Positions 8,414 to 16,763 of a stretch of 64,000 nt of DNA are shown here, piece by piece (positions within the stretch are counted from its first letter, which is position 1; each line of letters begins with the position of its first letter). The notes below the pieces were generated by a model. The model worked only from the letters and a program-made list of their open reading frames with translations. It made no database searches and was not told the DNA's origin. The position numbers were made by a program, and so were the translations under genes. The stretch lies in the NCBI GenBank assembly GCA_027449865.1, contig DAIDKV010000110.1, positions 20,920-84,919 of the forward strand, in the 5' to 3' direction. Source of the stretch: Planctomycetales bacterium. Its GTDB lineage: Bacteria; Planctomycetota; Planctomycetia; Isosphaerales; Isosphaeraceae.

Positions 8414-9589
8414 ATGGGATTCTTGAGCGGACGCGTCACGTTCACGCGATATCGGGTCGGGGGCGAGTCGCCACTACCGTTCGGCGACGAGATCCTTCAA
8501 ATCGTGGAGCAGCACCTGATCGGACACCACGCCTCGGCGGAGACCGGCGACGGCGTGACCGTCGGCTGGGCCGGAGGCGACCACGTGCTCGACCTCTCCA
8601 TCGACCTGGGCAAGAATGTCCTCGATGATGCCCTCCATCTCGCCATCCGGATCGACGCCGACAAGATCCCCGGGTCGCTGCTTCGCGCTTACACCCAGAT
8701 GGAAATTGCCGCCCGCGCCCAGATGAACCCCAGCGGATTCGCCACCAAGGCCCAGCGCGAGGAGGCCAAGGAGGCCGCCAAGGCCCGCGCGGATGCCGAG
8801 GCCGCCGACGGCCGATTCCGACGCCACAACCACTACCCCATTCTCTGGGACGGCCAGACCCAGACCCTCTACGCCGGAACCACCAGCTCGAGCGTGCTGG
8901 AACGGTTGCAGATCCTCTTCCGGGAGACCTTCGACCGGACCCTCGAACCGATCACCGCCGGCTCGCTCGCTCGAACCCTCCCTCTGGCCTCGCCCGACGC
9001 CCCGGGCGGCGATTCCTCGATCCTCAGCATGACGCCCATCGCGCTCCGTGCCGCCGAGGAAGCCCCCGGTGTCGCCTGGACCGGCGACGACCCGACCAGC
9101 CTCGACTACCTCGGCAACGAGTTCCTCGTCTGGATCTGGCACGCCCTTCAGAACGATGGCGAGTCGATCCGGCTTTCCGACGGCTCCGACGCCATCGTGA
9201 TGCTCGCCAAAACGCTCACCCTCGACTGTCCCCGTGGCGAGACCGGCCGCGACCAGCTCACCGACGACGCCCCCACCCGACTCCCCGAAGCCTTCCGCGC
9301 CCTCCAGGCCGGCAAACTCCCTCGCAAGGCCGGGATGATCCTCGTCCGACACGGGGCCCAGTACGAACTGACCCTCCAGGCCGAAACCCTCGCCATCACC
9401 GGCGCTGCCCTGCCAAAGCCCGACGACGACGGCCTCTCAAAGCAGGATCAGAAGATCGCCCGGATCGAGGCCCTGCGCCACCTGAACGAATCGCTCGACC
9501 TGCTCTTCCAGGCCTTCCTCCTTCGCCGAACCGGCCAGGGCTGGAACGACGAACTGGGCCGAATCCGACGGTGGCTCCAGGCCGCCTGA
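8414..9589 (+). CDS. RdgC-like protein (recombination-associated), tentative
   Basis: A 391-residue soluble protein. The ATG at 8414 is chosen because GAGGAGGT lies 4 bases upstream and because MGFLSGRVTFTRYRV is a typical opening for the divergent RdgC-like proteins I recall outside gammaproteobacteria. Other supporting blocks are GGDHVLDLSIDLGKNVLDD, LLRAYTQMEIAA and YAGTTSSSVLERL. Classical RdgC forms a DNA-encircling ring and modulates RecA-mediated recombination. Assignment is from remembered similarity, not a search; otherwise treat it as a conserved hypothetical. Confidence 0.6.
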   Translation: MGFLSGRVTFTRYRVGGESPLPFGDEILQIVEQHLIGHHASAETGDGVTVGWAGGDHVLDLSIDLGKNVLDDALHLAIRIDADKIPGSLLRAYTQMEIAARAQMNPSGFATKAQREEAKEAAKARADAEAADGRFRRHNHYPILWDGQTQTLYAGTTSSSVLERLQILFRETFDRTLEPITAGSLARTLPLASPDAPGGDSSILSMTPIALRAAEEAPGVAWTGDDPTSLDYLGNEFLVWIWHALQNDGESIRLSDGSDAIVMLAKTLTLDCPRGETGRDQLTDDAPTRLPEAFRALQAGKLPRKAGMILVRHGAQYELTLQAETLAITGAALPKPDDDGLSKQDQKIARIEALRHLNESLDLLFQAFLLRRTGQGWNDELGRIRRWLQAA

Positions 9590-9637
9590 TCCCGACGACT
9601 CCGGCCAACTCGCGCGGCGGCGATTCGGCGGATTCCC

Positions 9638-9643
9638 TATAAT
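9638..9643 (+). promoter_or_regulatory. Perfect -10 element upstream of parvulin gene
   Basis: TATAAT stands alone in GC-rich DNA 61 bases before the ATG at 9705. No recognisable -35 sits 16-18 bases upstream (CGGCGG region). Confidence 0.5.
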
Positions 9644-9704
9644 CGGCAACGTGGATGATCCAATCGCAGACCCGGAATCCATCGATCGAGCGGGAGAGTC
9701 TTTG

Positions 9705-10796
9705 ATGTTCAGGATGATTGCAACGGGCCTCGTGGGACTGGCCATCGTGGCGGCCTCAGCAACCGCGATGGCCCAGGCCCCGGCCCCGGCCACCAAGGGG
9801 GCGCCCGACGCCGCCGCCGCCCCGATCCAGGGCTTCGCCGCGATGCCCGGCGCCAAGGACGTCCTCGGCACCGTCACCAGTCGCGGCCAGACCAACAACA
9901 TCACCAAGGCCGATCTCGTCAGCTTCCTCAGCCGATATCCCGCTCCTCCCGCCGACGAGCGCGAACTGGCCTACAACCAGGCGATGGAGGTGATCGCCGG
10001 AGCCCATCTCTTCCAGCATTACCTGATGTCGCAGCGAATCCAGGTCCCTGAGTCCAAGGTCGAGGTCGAGGTCGAGAACGCCCGCGCCCAGCTCAAGAAG
10101 CAGGGCCAGGACCTCGAAACCATCCTCCAGCAAAACGGCTCGACCATCCAGGAAATGCGCAAGGAAATTACCGACCGGCTACGCATGGACGAGTTCATGC
10201 AGGCCAAATCCACCGACGCCGCTCTCCGCCGCTTCCTCAATGAGAACCGAGACAAGTTCAGCGGGACCCAGGTCCGCGCCAGCCATATCCTGCTCAAGCT
10301 CGAGCCGAATGCCACCAGCGAGCAGAAAGAAAAGGTCAAGAAGAAGCTCGAGGAGCTCCGCAAGGAGATCATCGACGGCAAGATCACCTTCGCCGCGGCA
10401 GCCAACAAGTATTCCGAGGATCCCGCCAACGCCTCGGGCTCGGGCGGCGACCTCGACTACTTCCGGAACGATGGAACCTTCGTCGAGGAGTTTGCCGACG
10501 CCGCCTTCAAGCTGAAGAAGGGCGAGGTTTCCGGGCCCGTCGAGACCCTCCTGGGATATCACCTGATCTTCGTGACCGACCGGATCGAGGGGAAGTTCCC
10601 CGACTTCGAGGCGAACAAACCCTACCTGACGCAGGCCTTCCGCGCGGAACTTCAGAAGGAGATCGTCAACGAGGAGCGGAAATCGGCGAAGGTTGAGATC
10701 AAGCCGATGCCCAGGGATCTGTATCCGGCCAACGAACAGCCAGCGGCCGGCGCCGCCGCTCCCGCGGCCTCGGCGACGACCCCGGCCAAGCCGTGA
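9705..10796 (+). CDS. Exported peptidyl-prolyl cis-trans isomerase (PpiC/SurA-like parvulin)
   Basis: A 363-residue protein beginning at the ATG at 9705, preceded by GGGAGAG; an in-frame upstream GTG lacks a signal peptide. A signal peptide (MIATGLVGLAIVAASATAMA) is followed by an Ala/Pro-rich linker, a SurA_N-like helical segment and one parvulin domain with ASHILLKLEP, SEDPANASGSGGDLDYF and GYHLIFVTDR. A low-complexity Ala/Pro tail closes the protein. It should assist folding of exported proteins in the periplasm. The convergent epimerase gene ends 26 bases downstream. Confidence 0.9.
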   Translation: MFRMIATGLVGLAIVAASATAMAQAPAPATKGAPDAAAAPIQGFAAMPGAKDVLGTVTSRGQTNNITKADLVSFLSRYPAPPADERELAYNQAMEVIAGAHLFQHYLMSQRIQVPESKVEVEVENARAQLKKQGQDLETILQQNGSTIQEMRKEITDRLRMDEFMQAKSTDAALRRFLNENRDKFSGTQVRASHILLKLEPNATSEQKEKVKKKLEELRKEIIDGKITFAAAANKYSEDPANASGSGGDLDYFRNDGTFVEEFADAAFKLKKGEVSGPVETLLGYHLIFVTDRIEGKFPDFEANKPYLTQAFRAELQKEIVNEERKSAKVEIKPMPRDLYPANEQPAAGAAAPAASATTPAKP

Positions 10797-10822
10797 CCGA
10801 GGTCCGTCTCCATCCCCCGCGA

Positions 10823-11797
10823 TCAGAGGTCCGAGAGATCGAGCCGCCCCTGATCGCGGAGGGCGCGAAACCGCCGAAACGTCTCAGCGATCCCCTCGTG
10901 GAGTGAGGTCGCTGGAATCGGCCCGAGCGCGGCCCTCAACCGACTGTCGTCCAGATCCGGCGCGATCGGGAGCTGTCGATCCCCATGAGTGATGAGCTCT
11001 CTCGCCTCGGGTACGACATCCACGAGGGTCGAAACGAACGACTCAATCGTTTCGACGGCGCCTCGGATGTTGAAGGCGTCGGCCCCGTGGAACGGCCGCT
11101 CCAGTGCCAGGACAAAGGTGTCCGCCACATCGACCACATATTGCAGGTCCTGCCGCCCGCCGTAGCTGATCCGATACGGACGCCCCGCGCAGACCGACTT
11201 GATCGCCTTCGTCGGCTCGCTGGTCATCCCGAAGTCTCGGCCAACTCCGTAGACCGTCCAGGGACGGAGGCCAATACTGTGGATCCCCTGATCCTGCCAG
11301 TAAACCCGGGCGTTCAGCTCATTGCAGACCTTGAAGGCTCCATAGTGAGTCAGCGGAGCGAGCCGAACTTCGTCACCGACCGGCCCTGCCAACGGGTCGG
11401 CCGGCCCGTGGACCGCCGCCGAACTCGCGTAGACCACTCGACGCACATGATCCTTCCGGGCGGCCGCCGCCTCGAAAACCGCGAGCGTCCCGATCACGTT
11501 GACCCGGGCCCCACGGATCGGGTCTGCCCGGCAGATCGGCGCCTGGAGCCCGGCCAGATGGAGAATCTCCGTCGCGCCGACCCGATCCACGGCCGCTCGC
11601 ACCGCCTCTGGGTCGGAAACGTCTCCAGCGAGGAAGTGAACCCGATGCATCTCCTCGCGATCGAGGAGGAGTTCCAGACGGTGAGTGTCCTCGCGAAGGT
11701 CGAGAACCCAGACCTCTTGACCCGCATCGAGGAGTCGACGAGCAACCCAGGCCCCAATGCAGCCATAACCACCTGTCAAAAGCACGCGCTTTTCCAC
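10823..11797 (-). CDS. NAD-dependent epimerase/dehydratase (extended SDR)
   Basis: A 324-residue protein. The GTG at 11797 is chosen because VEKRVLLTGGYGCIGAWVA opens directly with the Rossmann motif (GGYGCIG) and GGAG lies 8 bases upstream; the longer upstream frame is non-coding in character. The extended-SDR active site appears as YGAFK (Tyr-x3-Lys), with YASSAAVHGPAD before it and GLRPWTVYGVGRDFGMTS after. Likely substrate is a nucleotide sugar (UDP-glucose 4-epimerase-like), but the specificity cannot be read off. It is inverted relative to the surrounding translation genes and so breaks the thrS-infC order. Confidence 0.88.
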   Translation of the reverse strand: MEKRVLLTGGYGCIGAWVARRLLDAGQEVWVLDLREDTHRLELLLDREEMHRVHFLAGDVSDPEAVRAAVDRVGATEILHLAGLQAPICRADPIRGARVNVIGTLAVFEAAAARKDHVRRVVYASSAAVHGPADPLAGPVGDEVRLAPLTHYGAFKVCNELNARVYWQDQGIHSIGLRPWTVYGVGRDFGMTSEPTKAIKSVCAGRPYRISYGGRQDLQYVVDVADTFVLALERPFHGADAFNIRGAVETIESFVSTLVDVVPEARELITHGDRQLPIAPDLDDSRLRAALGPIPATSLHEGIAETFRRFRALRDQGRLDLSDL

Positions 11798-11927
11798 CGG
11801 CCTTGCTCCACGATCGCCGAAAATTCGCCCGTTTCCAACTCGTCGCGTTACTATGTCGACGGGGCGAGACCGACGCAAGCTTTGTGGTCTATCCCCAGGT
11901 TCGATGTTCGATCCATGAAGGGTGAGC

Positions 11928-11956
11928 TTGACAAGTTCATCGGTCGATCGTAAATC
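11928..11956 (+). promoter_or_regulatory. Candidate infC promoter
   Basis: A perfect -35 TTGACA (11928-11933), a 17-base spacer and a weak -10 TAAATC (11951-11956). Transcription would start near 11963 and run straight into the hairpin at 11980-12002, leaving a leader of about 140 bases. Confidence 0.45.
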
Positions 11957-11979
11957 ATAAGTTTGACCCACGACGATCG

Positions 11980-12010
11980 GGGCCTGCCGCGGGGGTAGGC
12001 CCTTCGGCTT
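11980..12010 (+). promoter_or_regulatory. Terminator-like hairpin in infC leader (candidate attenuator)
   Basis: GGGCCTGCC (11980-11988) pairs with GGTAGGCCC (11994-12002), including one G-U pair, around a 5-base loop. TTCGGCTTTT follows. It lies about 100 bases before infC and downstream of the candidate promoter. In Firmicutes the infC-rpmI-rplT leader attenuates transcription in response to L20; a comparable role here is inference from position only. Confidence 0.45.
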
Positions 12011-12102
12011 TTCGTCCGGGAGTCGTTCCTTCGAGGACCCCGCGTCCTCACGGGCCGCTCCCCGCGGGTCCCGTCCCATAATCTCGTCCCCGGGAGGACG
12101 CT

Positions 12103-12615
12103 ATCGGACCGATCGAGAGGGGTTTGAGGGTCAACGAGCAGATCCGCATCTCCCCCGTGCGGGTCATCAATGCCGAGGGCGTGATGCTCGGCGTCATGCC
12201 GACGAGCAAGGCCCTGGAGGCGGCTCGGGAGACTGGGCTGGATTTGGTCGAGGTCGCCCCCAACGAGCGACCTCCGGTCTGCAAGATCATCGACTATGGT
12301 AAGTTCAAGTACACCCAGAAGAAGAAGCAGACCAAGCAAAAGCAGCACCAAGTCCATATCAAGGAGATCCGGGTCCGTCCCAAGACCGGCGACCATGACA
12401 TCGAGGTGAAGGTCAAACGGGCCAAGGAATTCCTGGAACACAAGGACAAGGTTCTGGTGAACGTCCTGTTCCGTGGTCGCGAACTGGCCCACATCGATGA
12501 AGGCCGGAGGGTCATGGAAGAAGTTCTTCAAGCACTCGACGAGGTGGGGAAGGTCGAGAAGACCCCGTCGATGGAAGGAAAACGCATGACCGCGATCGTC
12601 GCACCACGTGCCTGA
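12103..12615 (+). CDS. infC: Translation initiation factor IF-3
   Basis: A 170-residue IF-3. The N domain begins [15 protein letters not shown], a basic linker [15 protein letters not shown] joins the domains, and the C domain has [13 protein letters not shown] and [10 protein letters not shown]-3 binds the 30S subunit and proofreads start-codon choice. Start: a TTG at 12124 has its purine tract only one base away, whereas an in-frame ATC at 12103 sits 5 bases after GGGAGG. A rare ATC/ATT start is the classical IF-3 autoregulation device, so ATC is preferred here; the alternative is TTG at 12124 (163 residues). Confidence 0.93.
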   Translation: MGPIERGLRVNEQIRISPVRVINAEGVMLGVMPTSKALEAARETGLDLVEVAPNERPPVCKIIDYGKFKYTQKKKQTKQKQHQVHIKEIRVRPKTGDHDIEVKVKRAKEFLEHKDKVLVNVLFRGRELAHIDEGRRVMEEVLQALDEVGKVEKTPSMEGKRMTAIVAPRA

Positions 12616-12750
12616 GCCATCCGCCCGATACCGCTCCGTCCCACCGTTGTGCCGCAACGCCCGCGGCGACCCCGGTGGGATCGAGCCCGAGTCGTACGGA
12701 ATCCACCCAGCAATGGGAGCCCGGCCCATGGTTCGTCGCCGGGCTACCGC

Positions 12751-12780
12751 TGGACGTCCCTGCCGATCCCCTGCTATACT
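12751..12780 (+). promoter_or_regulatory. Promoter for rpmI-rplT-pheS
   Basis: An extended -10, TGCTATACT (TATACT at 12775-12780), with a -35-like TGGACG (12751-12756, 4 of 6) and an 18-base spacer. The start would be near 12788, about 110 bases before rpmI. The 282-base infC-rpmI gap holds no gene. Confidence 0.55.
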
Positions 12781-12897
12781 TTGTGGCTCGCCCCGCCCTC
12801 GGGCCCTCACGCCGGATTGTTGCGGGCCACCAGCCATTTTTGGAAACGCCCCGACCGGGCCTTTGCCGCCGGAATCTCGTCGAGGAAGAGTCGAACA

Positions 12898-13197
12898 ATG
12901 CCCAAGTTGAAAACCCACAAGGGGATGAAGAAGCGCTTCAAGGTCTCGGCCAACGGCAAGGTCTCGCACAAGCGCTGCGGTTCGTCCCACCTGATGAGCC
13001 ACAAGAGCGGCAAGCAAGTCCGCCGATTGCGGAAGAAGTCGACCCTGAAGGTCACGGCCGAGGCCAAGCGAATCCGATTCGCCGTGCGCCAGCGGGAAAA
13101 CACCAACCCCCAGAACGTCGAGGCCCACCAGCTCGCCGCGCTCGCCGTGAAGGACCAGGCCCCGGCCGATCCGGTCGGCGAGCCCGCAACTTCCTGA
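12898..13197 (+). CDS. rpmI: 50S ribosomal protein L35, C-terminally extended
   Basis: A 99-residue protein. The opening MPKLKTHKGMKKRFKVSANG and the following HLMSHKSGKQVRRLRK are diagnostic of L35. L35 is normally about 65 residues, so the last ~35 residues (RQRENTNPQNVEAHQLA to GEPATS) are an extension rich in Ala, Pro and Asp. AGGAAGAG lies 7 bases before the ATG. It sits between infC and rplT as in most bacteria. Confidence 0.95.
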   Translation: MPKLKTHKGMKKRFKVSANGKVSHKRCGSSHLMSHKSGKQVRRLRKKSTLKVTAEAKRIRFAVRQRENTNPQNVEAHQLAALAVKDQAPADPVGEPATS

Positions 13198-13363
13198 GCG
13201 GCTCGACCCGTTCCGGGATCGCGATCCCGTGGATTGGATGCAGATACCCCCGGCGCCGGGATCGATCTCGGCGCGGCTGTGGGCGGGGGCCGGCGGTTGT
13301 GTCGGTCCGAGTTTTTTCTGAAGACGATCCGGTGCCGATCGAGCACCCCAGAGAGATTTCACG

Positions 13364-13762
13364 ATGCGTTCCAAGAGCGGTGCGGCCCGCAATCAGCGTA
13401 AGAAGCGGATCTTCAAGCGATCGAAGGGCTTCGTGGGCGGCCGTCGTCGCCTCCTGAAGTCGGCCAAGGAGACCTTGCTCCGGGCCGGTATGTTCGCCTT
13501 CCGCGATCGTCGGGCCAAGAAGCGGGAATTCCGCAAGTTGTTCATCATCCGGGTCTCGGCCGCCGCCGAGATGCGGGGGCTGAAATACAGCCGGCTGATC
13601 CACGGCCTGAAGCTCGCTCAGATCGGGCTCGATCGCAAGAGCCTCTCCGAGCTGGCGATTCACGATTCCGAGGCGTTCGACGCGATCATCACCCGAGTGC
13701 GCGAGCACCTCGACCGGCACGACGCCGACGTCCGCGCCCGGCAATCGGCTCGGACCGCATGA
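13364..13762 (+). CDS. rplT: 50S ribosomal protein L20
   Basis: A 132-residue protein with the L20 signatures RKKRIFKRSKGFVGGRRRLL, FAFRDRRAKKREFRKLFI and RGLKYSRLIHGLK. L20 is an early 23S rRNA-binding assembly protein and often represses its own operon. Its stop overlaps the pheS start in ATGA (13759-13762), implying translational coupling. A 166-base gap without a gene separates it from rpmI. Confidence 0.97.
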   Translation: MRSKSGAARNQRKKRIFKRSKGFVGGRRRLLKSAKETLLRAGMFAFRDRRAKKREFRKLFIIRVSAAAEMRGLKYSRLIHGLKLAQIGLDRKSLSELAIHDSEAFDAIITRVREHLDRHDADVRARQSARTA

Positions 13763-14805
13763 CCACCGACGACCCCCTCTCGACGGCCCTCGCCGAGCTG
13801 GATGCCCTGCGCTCCGAGGGACTCTCGGCGTTCGAGACGGCGGCCACGCCGGAAGGTGTCGAGGCGGCTCGTGTCGAGTTCCTCGGCCAGAAGAACGGCC
13901 GGGTCAAGTCGGCCCAGGAACGGATCAAGACGCTCGACCCCTCCGCCCGGAAGGCCTACGGTCAGCGCTTCAACGCCGTCAAGGGCGACCTGGAATCGGC
14001 GTTCGAGGCCGCGCGCGTCCGGGTCGAGCGGAAGTCGGACGCGCGTGCTCGGGTCGACGTCACTCTTCCCGGTGTTCGTCCCAGGCTCGGCCATCGACAT
14101 CCCTTGACCCAGACCGCCGAGGAACTCATTGACCTCTTCGGCCGGATCGGTTTCGAGGTGGCCCGCGGTCCCGAGGTTGAGGATGTCCACCACAACTTCG
14201 ACGCACTGAACATCCCGCCGAGCCACCCGGCTCGCGACCCGCTCGACAACTTCTACCTGGCGGTCGGCGAGCGAACCTCGGGCGTGGGGCCGATCGGCGG
14301 CGACGTCCCGATGCTGCGGAGCCAGACCAGCACGGTCCAGATCCGGGTGATGGAGGCGCGGAAGCCGCCGGTCCGGGTGATCGCGATCGGAAGGGTCTAC
14401 CGGCCAGACACGGTCGACGCGACGCACTCGTTCATGTTCCACCAGGTCGAGGGGCTGATGGTCGACCGGGGCGTGACGATGGCCGATTTGAAATCGGTCC
14501 TCCGCCTCTTCGCTCGGGCCTATCTCGGGCGGGACGTGACCATCCGGTTTCGTCCCTCGTTTTTCCCCTTCACCGAGCCGAGCGTGGAGGTCGATATGCT
14601 CTGGCACGGCGGCAACCGATGGGTTGAAATGGGTGGGGCGGGGATGGTCGATCCCAACGTCCTTCGGGCGGTTGGGTACGACCCCGAGGAAGTCACGGGA
14701 TTCGCGTTCGGTCTCGGCATCGAGCGACTTTGCATGAGGCGGCACGCGATCGACGATATCCGCCTGCTCTATCAGAATGATGTCCGGTTTCTCCGTCAGT
14801 TCTGA
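13759..14805 (+). CDS. pheS: Phenylalanyl-tRNA synthetase alpha subunit
   Basis: A 348-residue catalytic subunit of the (alpha-beta)2 PheRS. An N-terminal coiled coil (~1-90, with KNGRVKSAQERIKTL) is followed by the class II core: HPLTQTAEELIDLF, motif 2 around SFMFHQVEGLMVD, the Phe-pocket FRPSFFPFTEPS and motif 3 GFAFGLGIERLCM. The length is normal. Its start overlaps rplT by 4 bases. Its partner pheT is not adjacent: a 78-residue gene and an amino-acid permease intervene. Confidence 0.98.
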   Translation: MTTDDPLSTALAELDALRSEGLSAFETAATPEGVEAARVEFLGQKNGRVKSAQERIKTLDPSARKAYGQRFNAVKGDLESAFEAARVRVERKSDARARVDVTLPGVRPRLGHRHPLTQTAEELIDLFGRIGFEVARGPEVEDVHHNFDALNIPPSHPARDPLDNFYLAVGERTSGVGPIGGDVPMLRSQTSTVQIRVMEARKPPVRVIAIGRVYRPDTVDATHSFMFHQVEGLMVDRGVTMADLKSVLRLFARAYLGRDVTIRFRPSFFPFTEPSVEVDMLWHGGNRWVEMGGAGMVDPNVLRAVGYDPEEVTGFAFGLGIERLCMRRHAIDDIRLLYQNDVRFLRQF

Positions 14806-14936
14806 GTCCTCCGGCGCGGGCCGGATGGACCTCGGGATGTCTCGATGGTCCGGTCTCCGGGGTGATCCGGTCCTCCGACTCGCCCGCCGTTGGCACCTGA
14901 CCACGCTCTTTTCTTCTCACGCCGAGGTCCCCACGC

Positions 14937-15173
14937 ATGGACACCGATCCGGGCAAAGTGATCGTGACGATCGGCGAGGGCTCATCGATGGCGCGGGTGC
15001 ATCATCGCGAGTTCCCGGAGATTCGGGCCGAGGGCCCCTCGCCGAAGCAGGCGGCCTCGCTGCTGGTCCACCAGCTCAGCAGGGCCCTCGACTCGGCCCT
15101 GATCGACTGGCGACGCGATCGAGTGAACCTCGCCATCGCCGACGTTCAGGCGTTCGTCGACCAGGAGAAGTGA
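14937..15173 (+). CDS. Small conserved-looking hypothetical protein
   Basis: A 78-residue protein with a GAGG 10 bases before its ATG and codon usage like its neighbours. It begins DTDPGKVIVTIGEGSSMARV and has a helical stretch EGPSPKQAASLLVHQLSRAL. The pattern (short beta strand, then an alpha helix, then Asp-rich helix) resembles small HicB-like or DUF-type proteins, but I do not recognise it. It lies 131 bases after pheS and 33 bases before the permease. Confidence 0.65.
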   Translation: MDTDPGKVIVTIGEGSSMARVHHREFPEIRAEGPSPKQAASLLVHQLSRALDSALIDWRRDRVNLAIADVQAFVDQEK

Positions 15174-15206
15174 TCTGTCCGTCCGTCCTGGGAGCCCGCC
15201 CGCTCG

Positions 15207-16733
15207 ATGTCGACGACGACCACCCCTGAGACTGGCGACCCGACACCCACGGCGTCGGGCCTCTTGCGCGACCTCGGTCCGCTCGACGCCACCATGATCG
15301 TCATGGGAGCGATGATCGGCTCAGGCATCTTCATCACCTCGGCGGAGTCGGCCCGGCTGGTCGGCTCGCCGGGGTGGTTGCTCGTCGCCTGGGGACTGGC
15401 CGGGCTCATGACCATCGCGGGCGCGGTCTCAGCCGCCGAGATCGCCGCCATGATGCCCCGAGCCGGCGGGCAATACGTCTTCCTTCGCGAGGCGTACAGC
15501 CCCATGTTCGGATTCCTCTTTGGCTGGGCGATGTTCTTGGTCGTCCAGACCGGAACCATCGCCGCGGTCGCCGTCGCCTTCGCCAAGTTTCTCGGCGTCT
15601 TCTGGCCGGCCATCTCGGCAACCTCCTACCTCATCGAACCGATCCAGCTTCGGGGCTTCGGCGCCAGCCTTTCCACGCAACAGTTCGTCGCGCTCATCCT
15701 GATCGCCGGACTGACCGCCGTGAACATGCTCGGGCTCCGGCTCGGTAAGTGGATCCAAAACGCGTTCACATTCACGAAGACGGCCGCGTTGCTTGGCCTG
15801 ATCGTGCTCGGACTGGCGATCGGCTGGAACACCGAGGCGGCAGCCTGGACCTCGTCGTGGTGGGATTCCTCGGCCAACGGCTGGGATCCCTCGACGGCCC
15901 TCCACGATCAACCGCTCTCGGGCCCGCTCGCCATGCCGATGCTTCTGGGCCTGGCGCTGATCGGACCGCTCTTTTCGCAGTCGGCCTGGAACAACGTCAC
16001 CTTCACCGGCGCTGAGACCCGCGACCCGGGCCGATCGCTTCCGATCGCCCTGATCGTCGGCTGCTCGGTGGTGGTCGGGCTCTACCTGCTTGCGAACGTC
16101 GCCTACATCGTGACGCTCCCGTTCACGACGATCCAGCACGCGCCCGAGGAGCGGGTCGGCACCGCGGCGCTCGAGGCGATTCTCGGCCCGGCGGGCGAGC
16201 GGGTGATGGCCGGCGCGATTCTGATCTCGACGTTCGGCTGCGTCAACGGTCTGATCCTCGCCGGGGCCCGGATCTACTACGCGATGGCTCGCGACGGCCT
16301 GTTCTTCCGGGCGGTTGCCAGCACGAACCGGTTCCGCGTCCCGGCCGTCGCGCTCGTGGCCCAGGGGCTCTGGGCCTCGCTGCTGGTCCTTCCGGTCACA
16401 TTCTCCGACGACGGCCAGGGCGGAATGAAGCCGGGCAACCTCTATGGCGAGCTGCTCGAATATGTGATCCCCGTCGATGTGACGTTCTACGCCCTGATGG
16501 TCGGCGGAGTGGTCGCGATGCGAAGGAAGGCGCCCTTGATGGAACGCCCCTACCGAACGATTGCGTATCCGCTGCCGATCCTCGTCTACATCGGCATCGC
16601 GGTCCTGCTCGTCGTGGATTTCGTTTATCTGAAAACCGGAACGTCCGGAAAGGGTTTCCTGATCGTTCTGGCTGGGATTCCCGTGTATCTGGCCTGGTCG
16701 CGCACCGCCCGGGCGCGGTCCTCGGCCTTGTGA
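15207..16733 (+). CDS. APC-family amino acid permease
   Basis: A 508-residue transporter with about 12 hydrophobic segments. The first helix carries the APC substrate-binding signature MIGSGIFITSAESARLVGS. Also present are AAEIAAMMPRAGGQYVFL, LRLGKWIQNAFTFTKTAAL and the late MERPYRTIAYPL. This fits the basic amino acid/polyamine/LAT-like branch; substrate unknown. It lies between pheS and pheT on the same strand, only 30 bases from pheT, so supply of an amino acid (possibly aromatic) to PheRS is conceivable but purely inferred from context. Confidence 0.92.
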   Translation: MSTTTTPETGDPTPTASGLLRDLGPLDATMIVMGAMIGSGIFITSAESARLVGSPGWLLVAWGLAGLMTIAGAVSAAEIAAMMPRAGGQYVFLREAYSPMFGFLFGWAMFLVVQTGTIAAVAVAFAKFLGVFWPAISATSYLIEPIQLRGFGASLSTQQFVALILIAGLTAVNMLGLRLGKWIQNAFTFTKTAALLGLIVLGLAIGWNTEAAAWTSSWWDSSANGWDPSTALHDQPLSGPLAMPMLLGLALIGPLFSQSAWNNVTFTGAETRDPGRSLPIALIVGCSVVVGLYLLANVAYIVTLPFTTIQHAPEERVGTAALEAILGPAGERVMAGAILISTFGCVNGLILAGARIYYAMARDGLFFRAVASTNRFRVPAVALVAQGLWASLLVLPVTFSDDGQGGMKPGNLYGELLEYVIPVDVTFYALMVGGVVAMRRKAPLMERPYRTIAYPLPILVYIGIAVLLVVDFVYLKTGTSGKGFLIVLAGIPVYLAWSRTARARSSAL

Positions 16734-16763
16734 TCCCGCCCCCATCGCCCCGAGCATTCCCCG

